From JADKIH01 sp031385005 (GTDB lineage: Bacteria > Bacteroidota > Bacteroidia > AKYH767-A > 2013-40CM-41-45): a stretch of DNA of 64,000 nucleotides. The stretch is taken from the NCBI GenBank assembly GCA_031385005.1, contig JANNBB010000051.1, positions 1 through 64,000 of the forward strand. The letters run 5' to 3'. Both the position numbers and the translations under genes were made by a program. Position 1 is the first letter of the stretch. Each line of letters begins with the position of its first letter. The notes beneath the pieces are model-generated. The model ran no database searches. It saw only the letters and a list, made by a program, of their open reading frames with translations, and was not told where the DNA came from. Shown here piece by piece: positions 1 through 8,160 of this stretch.

Positions 1-1398
1 GATTTCTTCACACAACCACCATCAGTAGATTCCCCTGCTGTCGCTAATTTATTTTATCCAAACCAAGGACAGTTGACGGATACCCAAGACAGTTTAGTAA
101 CAGACAGCGTTCACTACTACACCCTGCATCATTATCCGCAATTGTATTTTGGTTATGGAAAAATGAACATGGTTTGGGGACATGTCGATACCGTTGCTTC
201 CACGCCTGATACCTTGCAACGTGTAGATGTTTCTTTTTTGGGAAGCAGCAATCCGACAGAGGCCTATCCGGTAGATGTAATGGACAGTGCCGGATATTTG
301 AATTATTTTCTCGCTCATTGTCCAAACGGAATTACCAATGTGCATGGCAGCGGCAGTTTACTCTTCACTGATATTTATTCAGGCATTGATGCCATCTATA
401 GCAGCAACAATACAGGATTGAAACTAACCTTTATTTGCAACCCCGGTTCCAATCCGCAAGAAATAGGACTTGCTTTTGAAGGCGATAATGGAATATCCGT
501 AATCAACAACTGGGAACTAAACGTCCACACCTTACTTGGCGACTATGCATTTGAAAAGCCGCGTGTCTACCAGCTCGATACCAATGGCAATCGCATTACG
601 CTGCCCTGGCATTTGAATTGGAATGTTCCGCAGAGTGGAGAAGCGAATTTTTTGGGATGGGGAGGGTTTGATGGAGGGAAGACGTTGGTGGTGGAGGTGA
701 GTAGAGTAGCAATCAACCAAGCTGCGTCAATACAGAATTTAATTTGGAGTACACATTATGGCGGAAATGGATCCGGTAATGGCGATGAAGCCCCTGGACA
801 AATTATACGAGATAATTCCAACAATATTTATACAATTGGACATACTATAAGCTCGAATTTTCCAAACGCAACCGGATATTTTGTTGGTCAAACAAATAAT
901 CTAGGATTATCAGATGCAATTATTTCAAAATTTTCTACTTTTCCGGGTAGCCTTACCAGTGAGAATTTAATTTGGATAACATACTATGGAGGAACCGGTT
1001 CTGAAGAAGGAAAAGGAATCGCTATTAATAATAATACTCAAGATATTTATTTTGTTGGTTCAACGACAAGTACTGATAATTCTTTACCAACTAGTAATAC
1101 AAATAACAGTACTTTTTTCTACAATTCACATCAAGGTGGAATATTGGATGCTTATTTTGCTAGAATTTCAAATTCCGGAATAAATTTAGAATATTCAACC
1201 TATATCGGGGGAAATTTGCAGGAGAGTTCTTTTGTTATTGCAATAAATCAGAACACTAATTCAGTTTATATAGGTGGACATACATTAAGTGATGAAAATG
1301 CAAATGTTCCCTTTCCAATACAATCTTCTTCAAATAGCAATTCTTATAATCAATTTGTTACGGAGGTAATATTTCAGGTTCTTCATTTTCAGGTTTAG
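1..1398 (+). CDS. SBBP beta-propeller T9SS protein, 5'-truncated, N-terminal fragment before a frameshift
   Basis: The reading frame is open from base 1, so the gene starts outside the window and the TTG at 73 is not its start. The first ~230 residues resemble the N-terminal domain (DUF7948-like) that precedes SBBP repeats: 'YPNQGQL' near the start, then a run of beta-rich sequence. From about 730 on, propeller blades appear with the SBBP signature: 'IWSTHYGGNGSG', 'IWITYYGGTGSE', 'EYSTYIGGNLQE'. The frame runs into a TAG at 1396. The blade pattern continues at once in another frame ('CYGGNISGSSFSG', read from about 1356), so this and the next entry are one protein of more than 900 residues broken by a one-base loss in the T run at 1354-1356. 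It is likely exported. Function beyond a surface propeller is not visible. Confidence 0.8.
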   Translation, partial: DFFTQPPSVDSPAVANLFYPNQGQLTDTQDSLVTDSVHYYTLHHYPQLYFGYGKMNMVWGHVDTVASTPDTLQRVDVSFLGSSNPTEAYPVDVMDSAGYLNYFLAHCPNGITNVHGSGSLLFTDIYSGIDAIYSSNNTGLKLTFICNPGSNPQEIGLAFEGDNGISVINNWELNVHTLLGDYAFEKPRVYQLDTNGNRITLPWHLNWNVPQSGEANFLGWGGFDGGKTLVVEVSRVAINQAASIQNLIWSTHYGGNGSGNGDEAPGQIIRDNSNNIYTIGHTISSNFPNATGYFVGQTNNLGLSDAIISKFSTFPGSLTSENLIWITYYGGTGSEEGKGIAINNNTQDIYFVGSTTSTDNSLPTSNTNNSTFFYNSHQGGILDAYFARISNSGINLEYSTYIGGNLQESSFVIAINQNTNSVYIGGHTLSDENANVPFPIQSSSNSNSYNQFVTEVIFQVLHFQV

Positions 1399-1412
1399 GT
1401 GATGGATTTATT

Positions 1413-2726
1413 ATGAAATTTAACTCAAATGATGAATTACTCTGGTCAACTTATTTTGGAGGCGCGGGAGAAGAATCGGTTGTAGGTCTAACATTTACAG
1501 ATAACGATAATTTAATTGTGGCAGGTAATACAAATTCTTCTGTCTCAAGTTCCACAACGGCTAGTCCTTATTGTCTGGCAAACAATAACAATCAATTTCA
1601 ATTATGCGATCAGGGGGGCAGTTCTTATTTTGATAATTCATTAAATAATTCGCCTTCTTATTCTGTATACGATATCTTTCTGGCTTGCATGAATACCTCG
1701 GATCAATTAATTTGGTCGACATATTTTGGAGGAGCCGGAAACGATTTTCTTGGAACAAATAGCCCACTTACGACTACATATACCGCAACCGATAAATATG
1801 CTCTAATTGGAAAAACTAATTCATTAACTAATAGTTTTCCTGTCTTATACCCATCTGGGTCATATCAGCAGGGAAATTCAACAGGAAGCGGTGCAAATTA
1901 TGATGCTTTTGTTTCAGTATTTACAAATGAATTTGATAGAACATGGTGCTCTTATTTTGGAGGAAGCGGCGCAGATTTTGGACAGAGTGCGACTTTTGAT
2001 TCTAATGATAATTTATATATTACAGGAACCACAAACTCTGCTACTGTCACTAATACCTGTTCTGTTCCTGCAGCAGGATTTTTTCCTGTTTGCAATTCGA
2101 ATGGTAGTTTTTATTTCAACTCTGATTTTAATTATGGGTACACAGTAAATAAATCAGACGCATTTTTAACAAAGTTTGACCTGAATTATGATTTGCAATG
2201 GTCAACTTATATTGGAGGCACCAGAAATGAAACCGGCAATTCATTAATTGTAAATGAATCAAGTAGCACTAATCTGCTTTGTTTTTTGGGCTGGACTGAA
2301 TCACCAAAAGCCGAAGCAAATTTCTCAAGCTCACATTTCCCAATTGTAACTTCAAATGGTTATTATTCTCAGGGCTACGATATCTATGGCAACAGCGATA
2401 ATCAAATTAGCATGTTTGATCTTAATCTAGTTGTTGGTTTAGAAGAAATCCATTCACTAAAATCTAATTTTACTTTATATCCCAATCCTTCTAGTTTTGT
2501 AATTGAAGTTTTATTCAATGCTCCTTTTGAGATTTACGATAAAAAAATTGCAATCGTAATGTATGACCTGGAAGGTAGAAAATTATTAGAAACTTACTTG
2601 GTAAAAGAAAACTATAATCAATATTCTTGTAGATTAAATATTGAAAATTTATCCGATGGAATTTACTTCATACAGGCTTCAACCAAATCAGGTGTTTTCT
2701 CAACAAAATTCATCAAAAACAAATGA
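1413..2726 (+). CDS. SBBP beta-propeller T9SS protein, C-terminal fragment after the frameshift
   Basis: This continues the preceding fragment in a different frame; the open stretch begins at about 1350 and the ATG at 1413 is simply the first Met, not a likely start. It holds SBBP blades 'LWSTYFGGAGEES', 'IWSTYFGGAGNDF', 'TWCSYFGGSGADF' and 'QWSTYIGGTRNET', then a C-terminal type A T9SS sorting domain (about 2450-2726) with 'LYPNPSS', 'MYDLEGRKL', 'LSDGIYFIQ' and a basic end 'TKFIKNK'. There is no signal peptide of its own, as expected for the second half of a split gene. Its TGA overlaps the next ATG (ATGA), which suggests translational coupling and that the pair is still transcribed together. 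Confidence 0.85.
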   Translation: MKFNSNDELLWSTYFGGAGEESVVGLTFTDNDNLIVAGNTNSSVSSSTTASPYCLANNNNQFQLCDQGGSSYFDNSLNNSPSYSVYDIFLACMNTSDQLIWSTYFGGAGNDFLGTNSPLTTTYTATDKYALIGKTNSLTNSFPVLYPSGSYQQGNSTGSGANYDAFVSVFTNEFDRTWCSYFGGSGADFGQSATFDSNDNLYITGTTNSATVTNTCSVPAAGFFPVCNSNGSFYFNSDFNYGYTVNKSDAFLTKFDLNYDLQWSTYIGGTRNETGNSLIVNESSSTNLLCFLGWTESPKAEANFSSSHFPIVTSNGYYSQGYDIYGNSDNQISMFDLNLVVGLEEIHSLKSNFTLYPNPSSFVIEVLFNAPFEIYDKKIAIVMYDLEGRKLLETYLVKENYNQYSCRLNIENLSDGIYFIQASTKSGVFSTKFIKNK

Positions 2727-4033
2727 AAACACTCCTCTTCATTTTCTTAATACTATTTTCATTAAAATCTGTCTCCCAATGGGAAAGTCTGGGATATGGT
2801 TTTAATGGACCCGGTTACGGGCTTTATTTTGATTCAACGAATAATCATTTGTATGCCTGTGGGTTTTTTAAATATGCGGATAGTATACTTGTGAATCATT
2901 TTGCAGTATGGGATGGAGTAAAATGGGATTCATTGGGAAGAGGTGCTCCGTACGGAGCACCAGGAGTTTCAATTACAAAATTTCAGGGAAATGTCTTTGG
3001 CTCTTCCGTCTTTTATTATTATCCTCCTAATTACGATGTTTGGTTGGCCTATTGGGATGGTCAAAAATGGGATAGTCTAAATCAAAATTTTAACGATGCA
3101 ATAAACACTTTCAAAGAACATAATAACGAGCTGTATCTCGGAGGCACGTTTACTAAAATCGGAACACAGGGCGCAAATCTTTTGGCTAAATATGATGGGG
3201 TAAATTTTACTCCCATTAATGTTCCAAGTCTTGCAGGTGGATTCAGTGTTAAAGACATTGAATTCTTCCAAGGCCAGATGTATATAGGTGGAAATTTTTA
3301 TGATACCATAACCGGAGTAAACGATCTTGAGCGATGGGATGGCACATCTTTTCAGCCCTTTGGTGGAAATGGTTTGGCTTTTGGAGCTGAAATGGTTTCA
3401 GCAATGGAAATATTTCAAAACGATTTATACATAGGTGGTCATTTTTTAACTTCTTCTGGCTCACCGGCAAATAATATTATGCGGTGGGATGGAAGCCAGT
3501 TTTATGACATAGGTGGTGGATTAAATGGTGGTGTTTTGAAAATGAAAGTTTTTGATAATGAGCTATATGTTTGTGGAGCTTTTACTCTTGCAGGAAATGT
3601 TAATGTAAACGGATTGGCAAAATGGGATGGAAGCCAATGGTTAACTGTCGTTCCCGGAGTTTTTAATAATAATATAATAGACTTTTATAAAAACGGTTCA
3701 GACTTTTATGTTACAGGCGGATTTACATTCATCGATTCAATTCCTTTAAAATATATAGCAAAATTTACCGGTCTAATTGGTATTGCGGAAACAGAAATCA
3801 GCAAAGATATTTCTCTATCCCCCTCTCCTGCCCTCACCCACCTAAAAATCACAAGCCCTCAAACCAACATTCACTCATCTTCCATATTCGACATTACAGG
3901 AAAACTACTTTTGAATAAAATAATAAATGCCGGAAGTTTTCAATTGGATGTTTCTTCATTAGCGGCCGGACTTTATTTTCTAGTTTTGGAAACTCCGAAG
4001 GGAACTGCGGTAAAGAAATTTGTGAAGGAATGA
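2723..4033 (+). CDS. T9SS-secreted beta-propeller protein with WDG repeats
   Basis: The 436-residue protein has a clear signal peptide (residues 1-19, ending 'LKSVSQ'). It then has six or seven blade-like repeats marked by 'WDG' followed by 'W/F-D-S-L/I': 'AVWDGVKWDSL', 'AYWDGQKWDSL', 'ERWDGTSFQPF', 'MRWDGSQFYDI', 'AKWDGSQWLTV'. Between them are 'LYxGGxF' strands ('LYLGGTFTKIG', 'MYIGGNFYD', 'LYIGGHFLT'), typical of Bacteroidota secreted propellers of unknown ligand. The last ~75 residues are a type A sorting domain ('SPSPALTHLKI', 'DITGKLLLNK', 'LAAGLYFLVLET', 'KKFVKE'). It overlaps the previous gene by 4 bases, so the two are probably one transcript. No catalytic motif seen. Confidence 0.9.
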   Translation: MKTLLFIFLILFSLKSVSQWESLGYGFNGPGYGLYFDSTNNHLYACGFFKYADSILVNHFAVWDGVKWDSLGRGAPYGAPGVSITKFQGNVFGSSVFYYYPPNYDVWLAYWDGQKWDSLNQNFNDAINTFKEHNNELYLGGTFTKIGTQGANLLAKYDGVNFTPINVPSLAGGFSVKDIEFFQGQMYIGGNFYDTITGVNDLERWDGTSFQPFGGNGLAFGAEMVSAMEIFQNDLYIGGHFLTSSGSPANNIMRWDGSQFYDIGGGLNGGVLKMKVFDNELYVCGAFTLAGNVNVNGLAKWDGSQWLTVVPGVFNNNIIDFYKNGSDFYVTGGFTFIDSIPLKYIAKFTGLIGIAETEISKDISLSPSPALTHLKITSPQTNIHSSSIFDITGKLLLNKIINAGSFQLDVSSLAAGLYFLVLETPKGTAVKKFVKE

Positions 4034-4342
4034 AAAGTTGGGAAAACCAATTAAATCTGTTGAGATCTTCTTGCACTTTGTGGTTAAATTCGACGTCGGA
4101 TTTTAACGCAGAGATATCAGAGGTCTGAACAGAGTGAGCAAAGGGGAATTTTACAATCTTAGTTGGTGGTAAGAAGAAATACATTAACTGTTGGCCTTAG
4201 CTGCAAGATTACCAATAACTCCTTCATATCGCCAGGGATCTTTTGGATTTCAAAAGAATAACATTTTTTTCGTTTAAAGTGAATAGGAAATATTATACTT
4301 TAATCCGGAAGCAATTACTTATTGACAAAATTAATTGTCAAA
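4034..4342. other. Convergent intergenic region
   Basis: This stretch lies between the ends of two convergent genes. I found no coding sequence; the antisense frame across it shows no family pattern. It carries the imperfect inverted repeat listed at 4076-4143, whose relative lies at 43312-43402. No strong hairpin with a U-tract was found. Confidence 0.6.
4076..4143. repeat. Dispersed intergenic inverted repeat, copy A
   Basis: The left arm (4076-4091) and right arm (4098-4113) form an imperfect palindrome around GACGTC. The tail contains GGTCTGAACAGAG at 4121-4133, identical to a 13-base block in the copy near 43.4 kb, and the flanking bases also align (GCAAAG against GCGAAG). Both copies lie between genes. 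The arms resemble the 'CTCTGTGGTAAAA' intergenic repeats I have seen in other Bacteroidota; its role is unknown. Confidence 0.65.
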
Positions 4343-4696
4343 TCATTTTTCAATCATCACACTAACTGTTCCGACCGATCCATTTACAGGCGGAGCAATC
4401 TTAGTGAGCTTGACTTTTACTTTTTCTATTCGGGGGATTTCAGCTTTCAATGCTGTCAGAATTCGCAAAGCGGCATGTTCGATAAGCTTGGAAGGAATTT
4501 GCATTTCCCTTTTTACGATTTCATAGACGATGCAATAGTCAACTGTTTTCGACAAATCGTCTGATGATGCGGCCGCAGAAAAATCTGTAGAAATTTCCAA
4601 ATCGATAATATAATTGCCTCCAATGACCGTTTCCTCATTCAGGCATCCATGAAAGGCATAAAGTTTTATATCGTTAACAAAAATGATTCCTGACAT
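4343..4696 (-). CDS. folB: Dihydroneopterin aldolase
   Basis: FolB cleaves 7,8-dihydroneopterin to 6-hydroxymethyl-7,8-dihydropterin and glycolaldehyde in folate synthesis. The 117-residue length is normal for the family. Near the N-terminus it has the hallmark 'LYAFHGCLNEE', whose Glu matches the conserved active-site region (Y/F-H-G-x3-E-E). It also shows 'TVDYCIVYEIV' (usual 'TVDYxxVYxxV'), 'LIEHAALRI' and a C-terminal 'KVKLTKIAPP' carrying the conserved Lys-Pro region. It lies 44 bases after gltX on the same strand, so it is likely cotranscribed with it. The start ATG at 4696 fits the alignment of the N-terminus ('MSGIIFVNDIKLYAFHG'). Confidence 0.95.
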   Translation of the reverse strand: MSGIIFVNDIKLYAFHGCLNEETVIGGNYIIDLEISTDFSAAASSDDLSKTVDYCIVYEIVKREMQIPSKLIEHAALRILTALKAEIPRIEKVKVKLTKIAPPVNGSVGTVSVMIEK

Positions 4697-4740
4697 GCCC
4701 TTAGTATAAAATGTTTTTGTTAAAATTCGACATGCTGAGA

Positions 4741-6315
4741 TTATAGTTCATTAATTGCATTTGTCAATCGCTTCACTACTTCTTCTTTTCCGAGTAGTAC
4801 AACCATTCCAATGAGATCCGGGCCTTTTGCCAATCCAACCATTAGCACACGGAATAAATGCATGAGTTCGCCTGATTTAATACCTGTTGGTTCTGCAGTT
4901 TGTTTGAAAATCGATTCTGTAGTCGCTGCATTTAACGCTTCTGTTTTTGCATAATTATCTCTAAGTGCAATAAAAAACGCTTTTGTGTTTTCATTCCACT
5001 TTTTTGAAATGACAGCAGGATCGTATGATTCAGGCGCTATGAAAAAGAAAGAAGACAGATCCCAAAATTCATTGACAAAATGCGCCTTTTCCCGAATCAG
5101 TCTGACAATTTCTTTTACATATTCTGTATTGGAAGTCAGAAAGTGAAAATTCGGATTTTCCTTTTCGTTGAAAACAAGTGTGCCTGATTTTATTCTTTCT
5201 TTTATATCGGCAAGATATAATTTAGTAAGCTCATCATCTGTTTGCAATTTCAGGTATTGCATATTGAACCATTTCGTTTTTTCCGGATCGAACTTCGCAC
5301 CGCTTTTACTTACTCTATCGAGTGAAAATTCCTGAATCAGTTCATCCATAGTAAAGAGCTCCTGATTACTTCCCGCATGCCATCCTAACAAGGAAAGCAT
5401 ATTCACAAATGCCTGAGGGAAATAACCTTTCTCGCGGTAACCGGAGGACAATTCACCGGTTTCCGGGTCCTTCCAGTTGAGAGGAAAAACAGGAAAACCG
5501 AGACGGTCGCCATCGCGCTTACTTAATTTTCCATTGCCATCCGGTTTCAGCAGCAAAGGAAGATGAGCAAACTCCGGCATGACGTTTTCCCAACCGAGAA
5601 AACGGTAAAGCAATACATGCAAAGGTGCAGAAGGTAACCATTCTTCGCCGCGGATTACGTGAGTAATTTTCATTAGGTAATCGTCGACGACATTGGCCAG
5701 GTGATAGGTTGGCATACCATCGCTTTTGAATAAAACCTTATCGTCCATTTCTGCTGTATGGACAGATACCCATCCCCGGATAATATCTTTCACCTTTATC
5801 TCTTCATTTAAAGGAACCTTTAACCGAATAACATAAGATTCATTTGAAGTTAATCGTTTTGCAACTTCATCAGGCGATATAGTCAACGAATTTTTCAGTT
5901 TGATTCTGGTAATGCCGTTATAGGAGAAAGCGGATTTTTCAGCTTCCATTAACTTGCGGGTATGCTCGAGTTCTTCGGCACTATCAAAAGCATAATAGGC
6001 GTTTCCGTCTTTTACCAATTGTTCAGCATACTGACGATAAATCGCTTTTCTTTCGCTTTGTCGGTAAGGAGCATATGGACCATCACCAAAACCCACGCCT
6101 TCATTCGGAATAATTCCCGACCAGCGCAACGATTCAATTATGTATTCCTCCGCGCCGGGAACAAAACGATTCTGGTCTGTGTCTTCGATACGAAGTATAA
6201 AATCTCCGCCGGTTTTTTTTGCAATGAGGTAGTTATAAAGAGCTGTGCGAACTCCACCCATATGTAAAGGTCCGGTAGGACTTGGGGCAAAGCGCACGCG
6301 TGTTCGACGTTCCAT
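4741..6315 (-). CDS. gltX: Glutamyl-tRNA synthetase
   Basis: This cytoplasmic class I aminoacyl-tRNA synthetase charges tRNA-Glu. It opens with 'VRFAPSPTGPLHMGG', the HIGH-type signature of GluRS, followed by 'RTALYNYL', 'RIEDTDQ' and the ATP-binding 'KLSKRDGD' loop (KMSKS type). The C-terminal part, with 'SKSGAKFDPEKTKWFN', is the anticodon-binding half. From the chosen start the length is 524 residues, normal for bacterial GluRS. An in-frame ATG at 6384 would add 23 residues with no family match, and a promoter-like CAAATATA (reverse TATATTTG) lies at 6337-6344 between the two, so I chose 6315. folB follows closely downstream. Confidence 0.96.
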   Translation of the reverse strand: MERRTRVRFAPSPTGPLHMGGVRTALYNYLIAKKTGGDFILRIEDTDQNRFVPGAEEYIIESLRWSGIIPNEGVGFGDGPYAPYRQSERKAIYRQYAEQLVKDGNAYYAFDSAEELEHTRKLMEAEKSAFSYNGITRIKLKNSLTISPDEVAKRLTSNESYVIRLKVPLNEEIKVKDIIRGWVSVHTAEMDDKVLFKSDGMPTYHLANVVDDYLMKITHVIRGEEWLPSAPLHVLLYRFLGWENVMPEFAHLPLLLKPDGNGKLSKRDGDRLGFPVFPLNWKDPETGELSSGYREKGYFPQAFVNMLSLLGWHAGSNQELFTMDELIQEFSLDRVSKSGAKFDPEKTKWFNMQYLKLQTDDELTKLYLADIKERIKSGTLVFNEKENPNFHFLTSNTEYVKEIVRLIREKAHFVNEFWDLSSFFFIAPESYDPAVISKKWNENTKAFFIALRDNYAKTEALNAATTESIFKQTAEPTGIKSGELMHLFRVLMVGLAKGPDLIGMVVLLGKEEVVKRLTNAINEL

Positions 6316-6336
6316 GTGTGTATTAAATTGTGCCGG

Positions 6337-6344
6337 CAAATATA
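6337..6344 (-). promoter_or_regulatory. Candidate -7 element for gltX
   Basis: On the minus strand this reads TATATTTG, a full match to the Bacteroidota -7 consensus TAnnTTTG, 22 bases upstream of the chosen gltX ATG. No good TTTG was found at the expected distance upstream, so only half the promoter is supported. If used, it excludes the longer gltX start. Confidence 0.45.
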
Positions 6345-6413
6345 AGAATTGATTGGTAAGAGGTATTAAATTCTCTCCTTTCAATTACAGAGTTATTCAG
6401 AATAAAAAAATTA

Positions 6414-8057
6414 TCAGGAAACCCCGTGCTCCTTCAATATCTTATTCAACCATTTGATCATTAGTAGAATGATTACTGAAGTTATTAAAGCGAGTACAAA
6501 GTTAACAAGGAAGAAATTGGCTTTGTGTTCATAGCCATCCCATAAAGAAGCTAGCACTCCGCTGAGTTTATTGCCAATAGAGGTTGAAAGAAACCATCCA
6601 CCCATCATTAAGGCAGTAAGTCGGCCCGGGCTCAATTTTGAAACGAGTGAAAGTGCCATTGGGCTTAAACATAATTCGCCAAGTGTGACGACGAAATAAC
6701 AGGATATCAACCACAGCATGGAACTTTTTTCCGCTCCATTATCAGAATAATAACAGGCGGCTACCATAACGAGCGTCGACAATGCTGTGATGAAGAGTCC
6801 GAGGAAAATTTTCCAGGGTGTTGACGGTTCTTTACCTCTCAATTTGAGAAAAGAGAAGAATGCAACTATCAACGGAGTAAGCGCGACGACCCAAAAAGGG
6901 TTTACGGATTGAAAAATTTCTGTAGATACCAGTTGTGTAGTAGATCCTTCGAGAGGAAGTTTTTCGGCAGGAATGTTTTTATAATACAATGGGAAATCAT
7001 AAGTACGAATAGCTTTTCCACTTGCGTCTCGTTGTATGCGAAATTGGTTATCTGCTAAAGGCACAGAATCTTTCTTGTAAACTACCTCCTGAATCATGCC
7101 CATACCTTTTGCCGGTTCAACAAGCGAAGGAGGAAGTTGTCTGTCTGTATAACTCTCTGCCCACGTTGTCAGAGCAGTTCCGTTTTGTTTAAAAATTGCC
7201 CAGAAAATTATGGCAACTGCAAAAACACCGAGTAATGCTGCAATGGGTCTTCTATCCTCTGCACTTGCACGAAAAAGCAAGGACGCATAAAAACCGGTAA
7301 CGGGAAGAGCTCCAAAAATAAATGCATCGGTTGAGTCACTACCAAATATGTTTCCGGGAAGAATCCATCCGATATATCCTGCTAAAAGCGCAGGGAGTAA
7401 AACGATGCCGAATATTTTCGGCAAGGACATATCCTGTGCCTGTACGGGTTTTCTTACATCGGCATCTTTGTAATGTTTATGTCCCATCCAAAATATTATG
7501 ACGCCTAAAAACATTCCAATACCTGCAGCTGTAAAAGCATATCCCCAGGAAAATTCATTCCTTAAATATGCACCGAAAAAATTACAGATAAAGGCGCCAA
7601 TATTTATTCCCATATAAAATATATTGTATCCCGAATCCTTGAGTTCCTTAAATTCTTCCCGGTTATATATATTCCCTAAGAGAGTTGAAATATTGGGTTT
7701 GAAAAACCCATTTCCAATAATTATCAGAAACAATGAAGTATAAAACGCAGTCATTCCCTGCAAGGCAAGGCCGCAATAGCCCAATCCCATTAAAATACCA
7801 CCAATCGTAATGGACACTCTGTAGCCAAGTACACGGTCAGCCAACAATCCACCGATAAATGGAGTGAGAAAAACAAGTGCGATAAATGTACCGAAGATAT
7901 CCGAAGCTTCTTTACGATCAATGCCCATTCCTCCCTTTTGAGTATCGGTCATATATAAGAAGAAAATACCGAGCATGAGGTAATAGCCAAATCGTTCCCA
8001 CATTTCGGTAAAGAAAAGATATGGCAAGGCCTTCGGATGAATTTTTTTAGATAGCAT
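6414..8057 (-). CDS. POT/PTR-family proton-coupled peptide transporter
   Basis: The 547-residue polytopic membrane protein belongs to the proton-dependent oligopeptide transporter family (SLC15/PTR2), which imports di- and tripeptides. The N-terminal helix carries the family signature 'EMWERFGYY' (ExxERFxYY), and another motif is 'GNGFFKPNISTLLG' (usual 'GxGxxKPNISxxVG'). Further helices include 'SGYNIFYMGINIGAF' and 'LGELCLSPMALSLVSKLSP', close to the family's C-terminal signature. Bacteroidota members often have this extra ~90-residue soluble stretch in mid-protein (about residues 290-370 here). It stands alone, with 98 bases to gltX and 103 to the next gene. Substrate range cannot be read from sequence. 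Confidence 0.93.
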   Translation of the reverse strand: MLSKKIHPKALPYLFFTEMWERFGYYLMLGIFFLYMTDTQKGGMGIDRKEASDIFGTFIALVFLTPFIGGLLADRVLGYRVSITIGGILMGLGYCGLALQGMTAFYTSLFLIIIGNGFFKPNISTLLGNIYNREEFKELKDSGYNIFYMGINIGAFICNFFGAYLRNEFSWGYAFTAAGIGMFLGVIIFWMGHKHYKDADVRKPVQAQDMSLPKIFGIVLLPALLAGYIGWILPGNIFGSDSTDAFIFGALPVTGFYASLLFRASAEDRRPIAALLGVFAVAIIFWAIFKQNGTALTTWAESYTDRQLPPSLVEPAKGMGMIQEVVYKKDSVPLADNQFRIQRDASGKAIRTYDFPLYYKNIPAEKLPLEGSTTQLVSTEIFQSVNPFWVVALTPLIVAFFSFLKLRGKEPSTPWKIFLGLFITALSTLVMVAACYYSDNGAEKSSMLWLISCYFVVTLGELCLSPMALSLVSKLSPGRLTALMMGGWFLSTSIGNKLSGVLASLWDGYEHKANFFLVNFVLALITSVIILLMIKWLNKILKEHGVS

Positions 8058-8160
8058 TGGCTTTTAGTAAAAATACATTTCACCAAAGAAAAGAAAATTA
8101 ACGCAGAAAACGATAACCCTTAATGATTTTTGAAATTGTACTTTAGAATTAAATATACTT

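Noticed and set aside
5962..6267. 101-codon plus-strand frame inside gltX
   Set aside because: It is antisense to a conserved housekeeping gene and shows no family pattern.
6316..6384. N-terminal extension of gltX from an ATG at 6384
   Set aside because: The 23 extra residues have no family match, and a TATATTTG promoter element lies inside this stretch.
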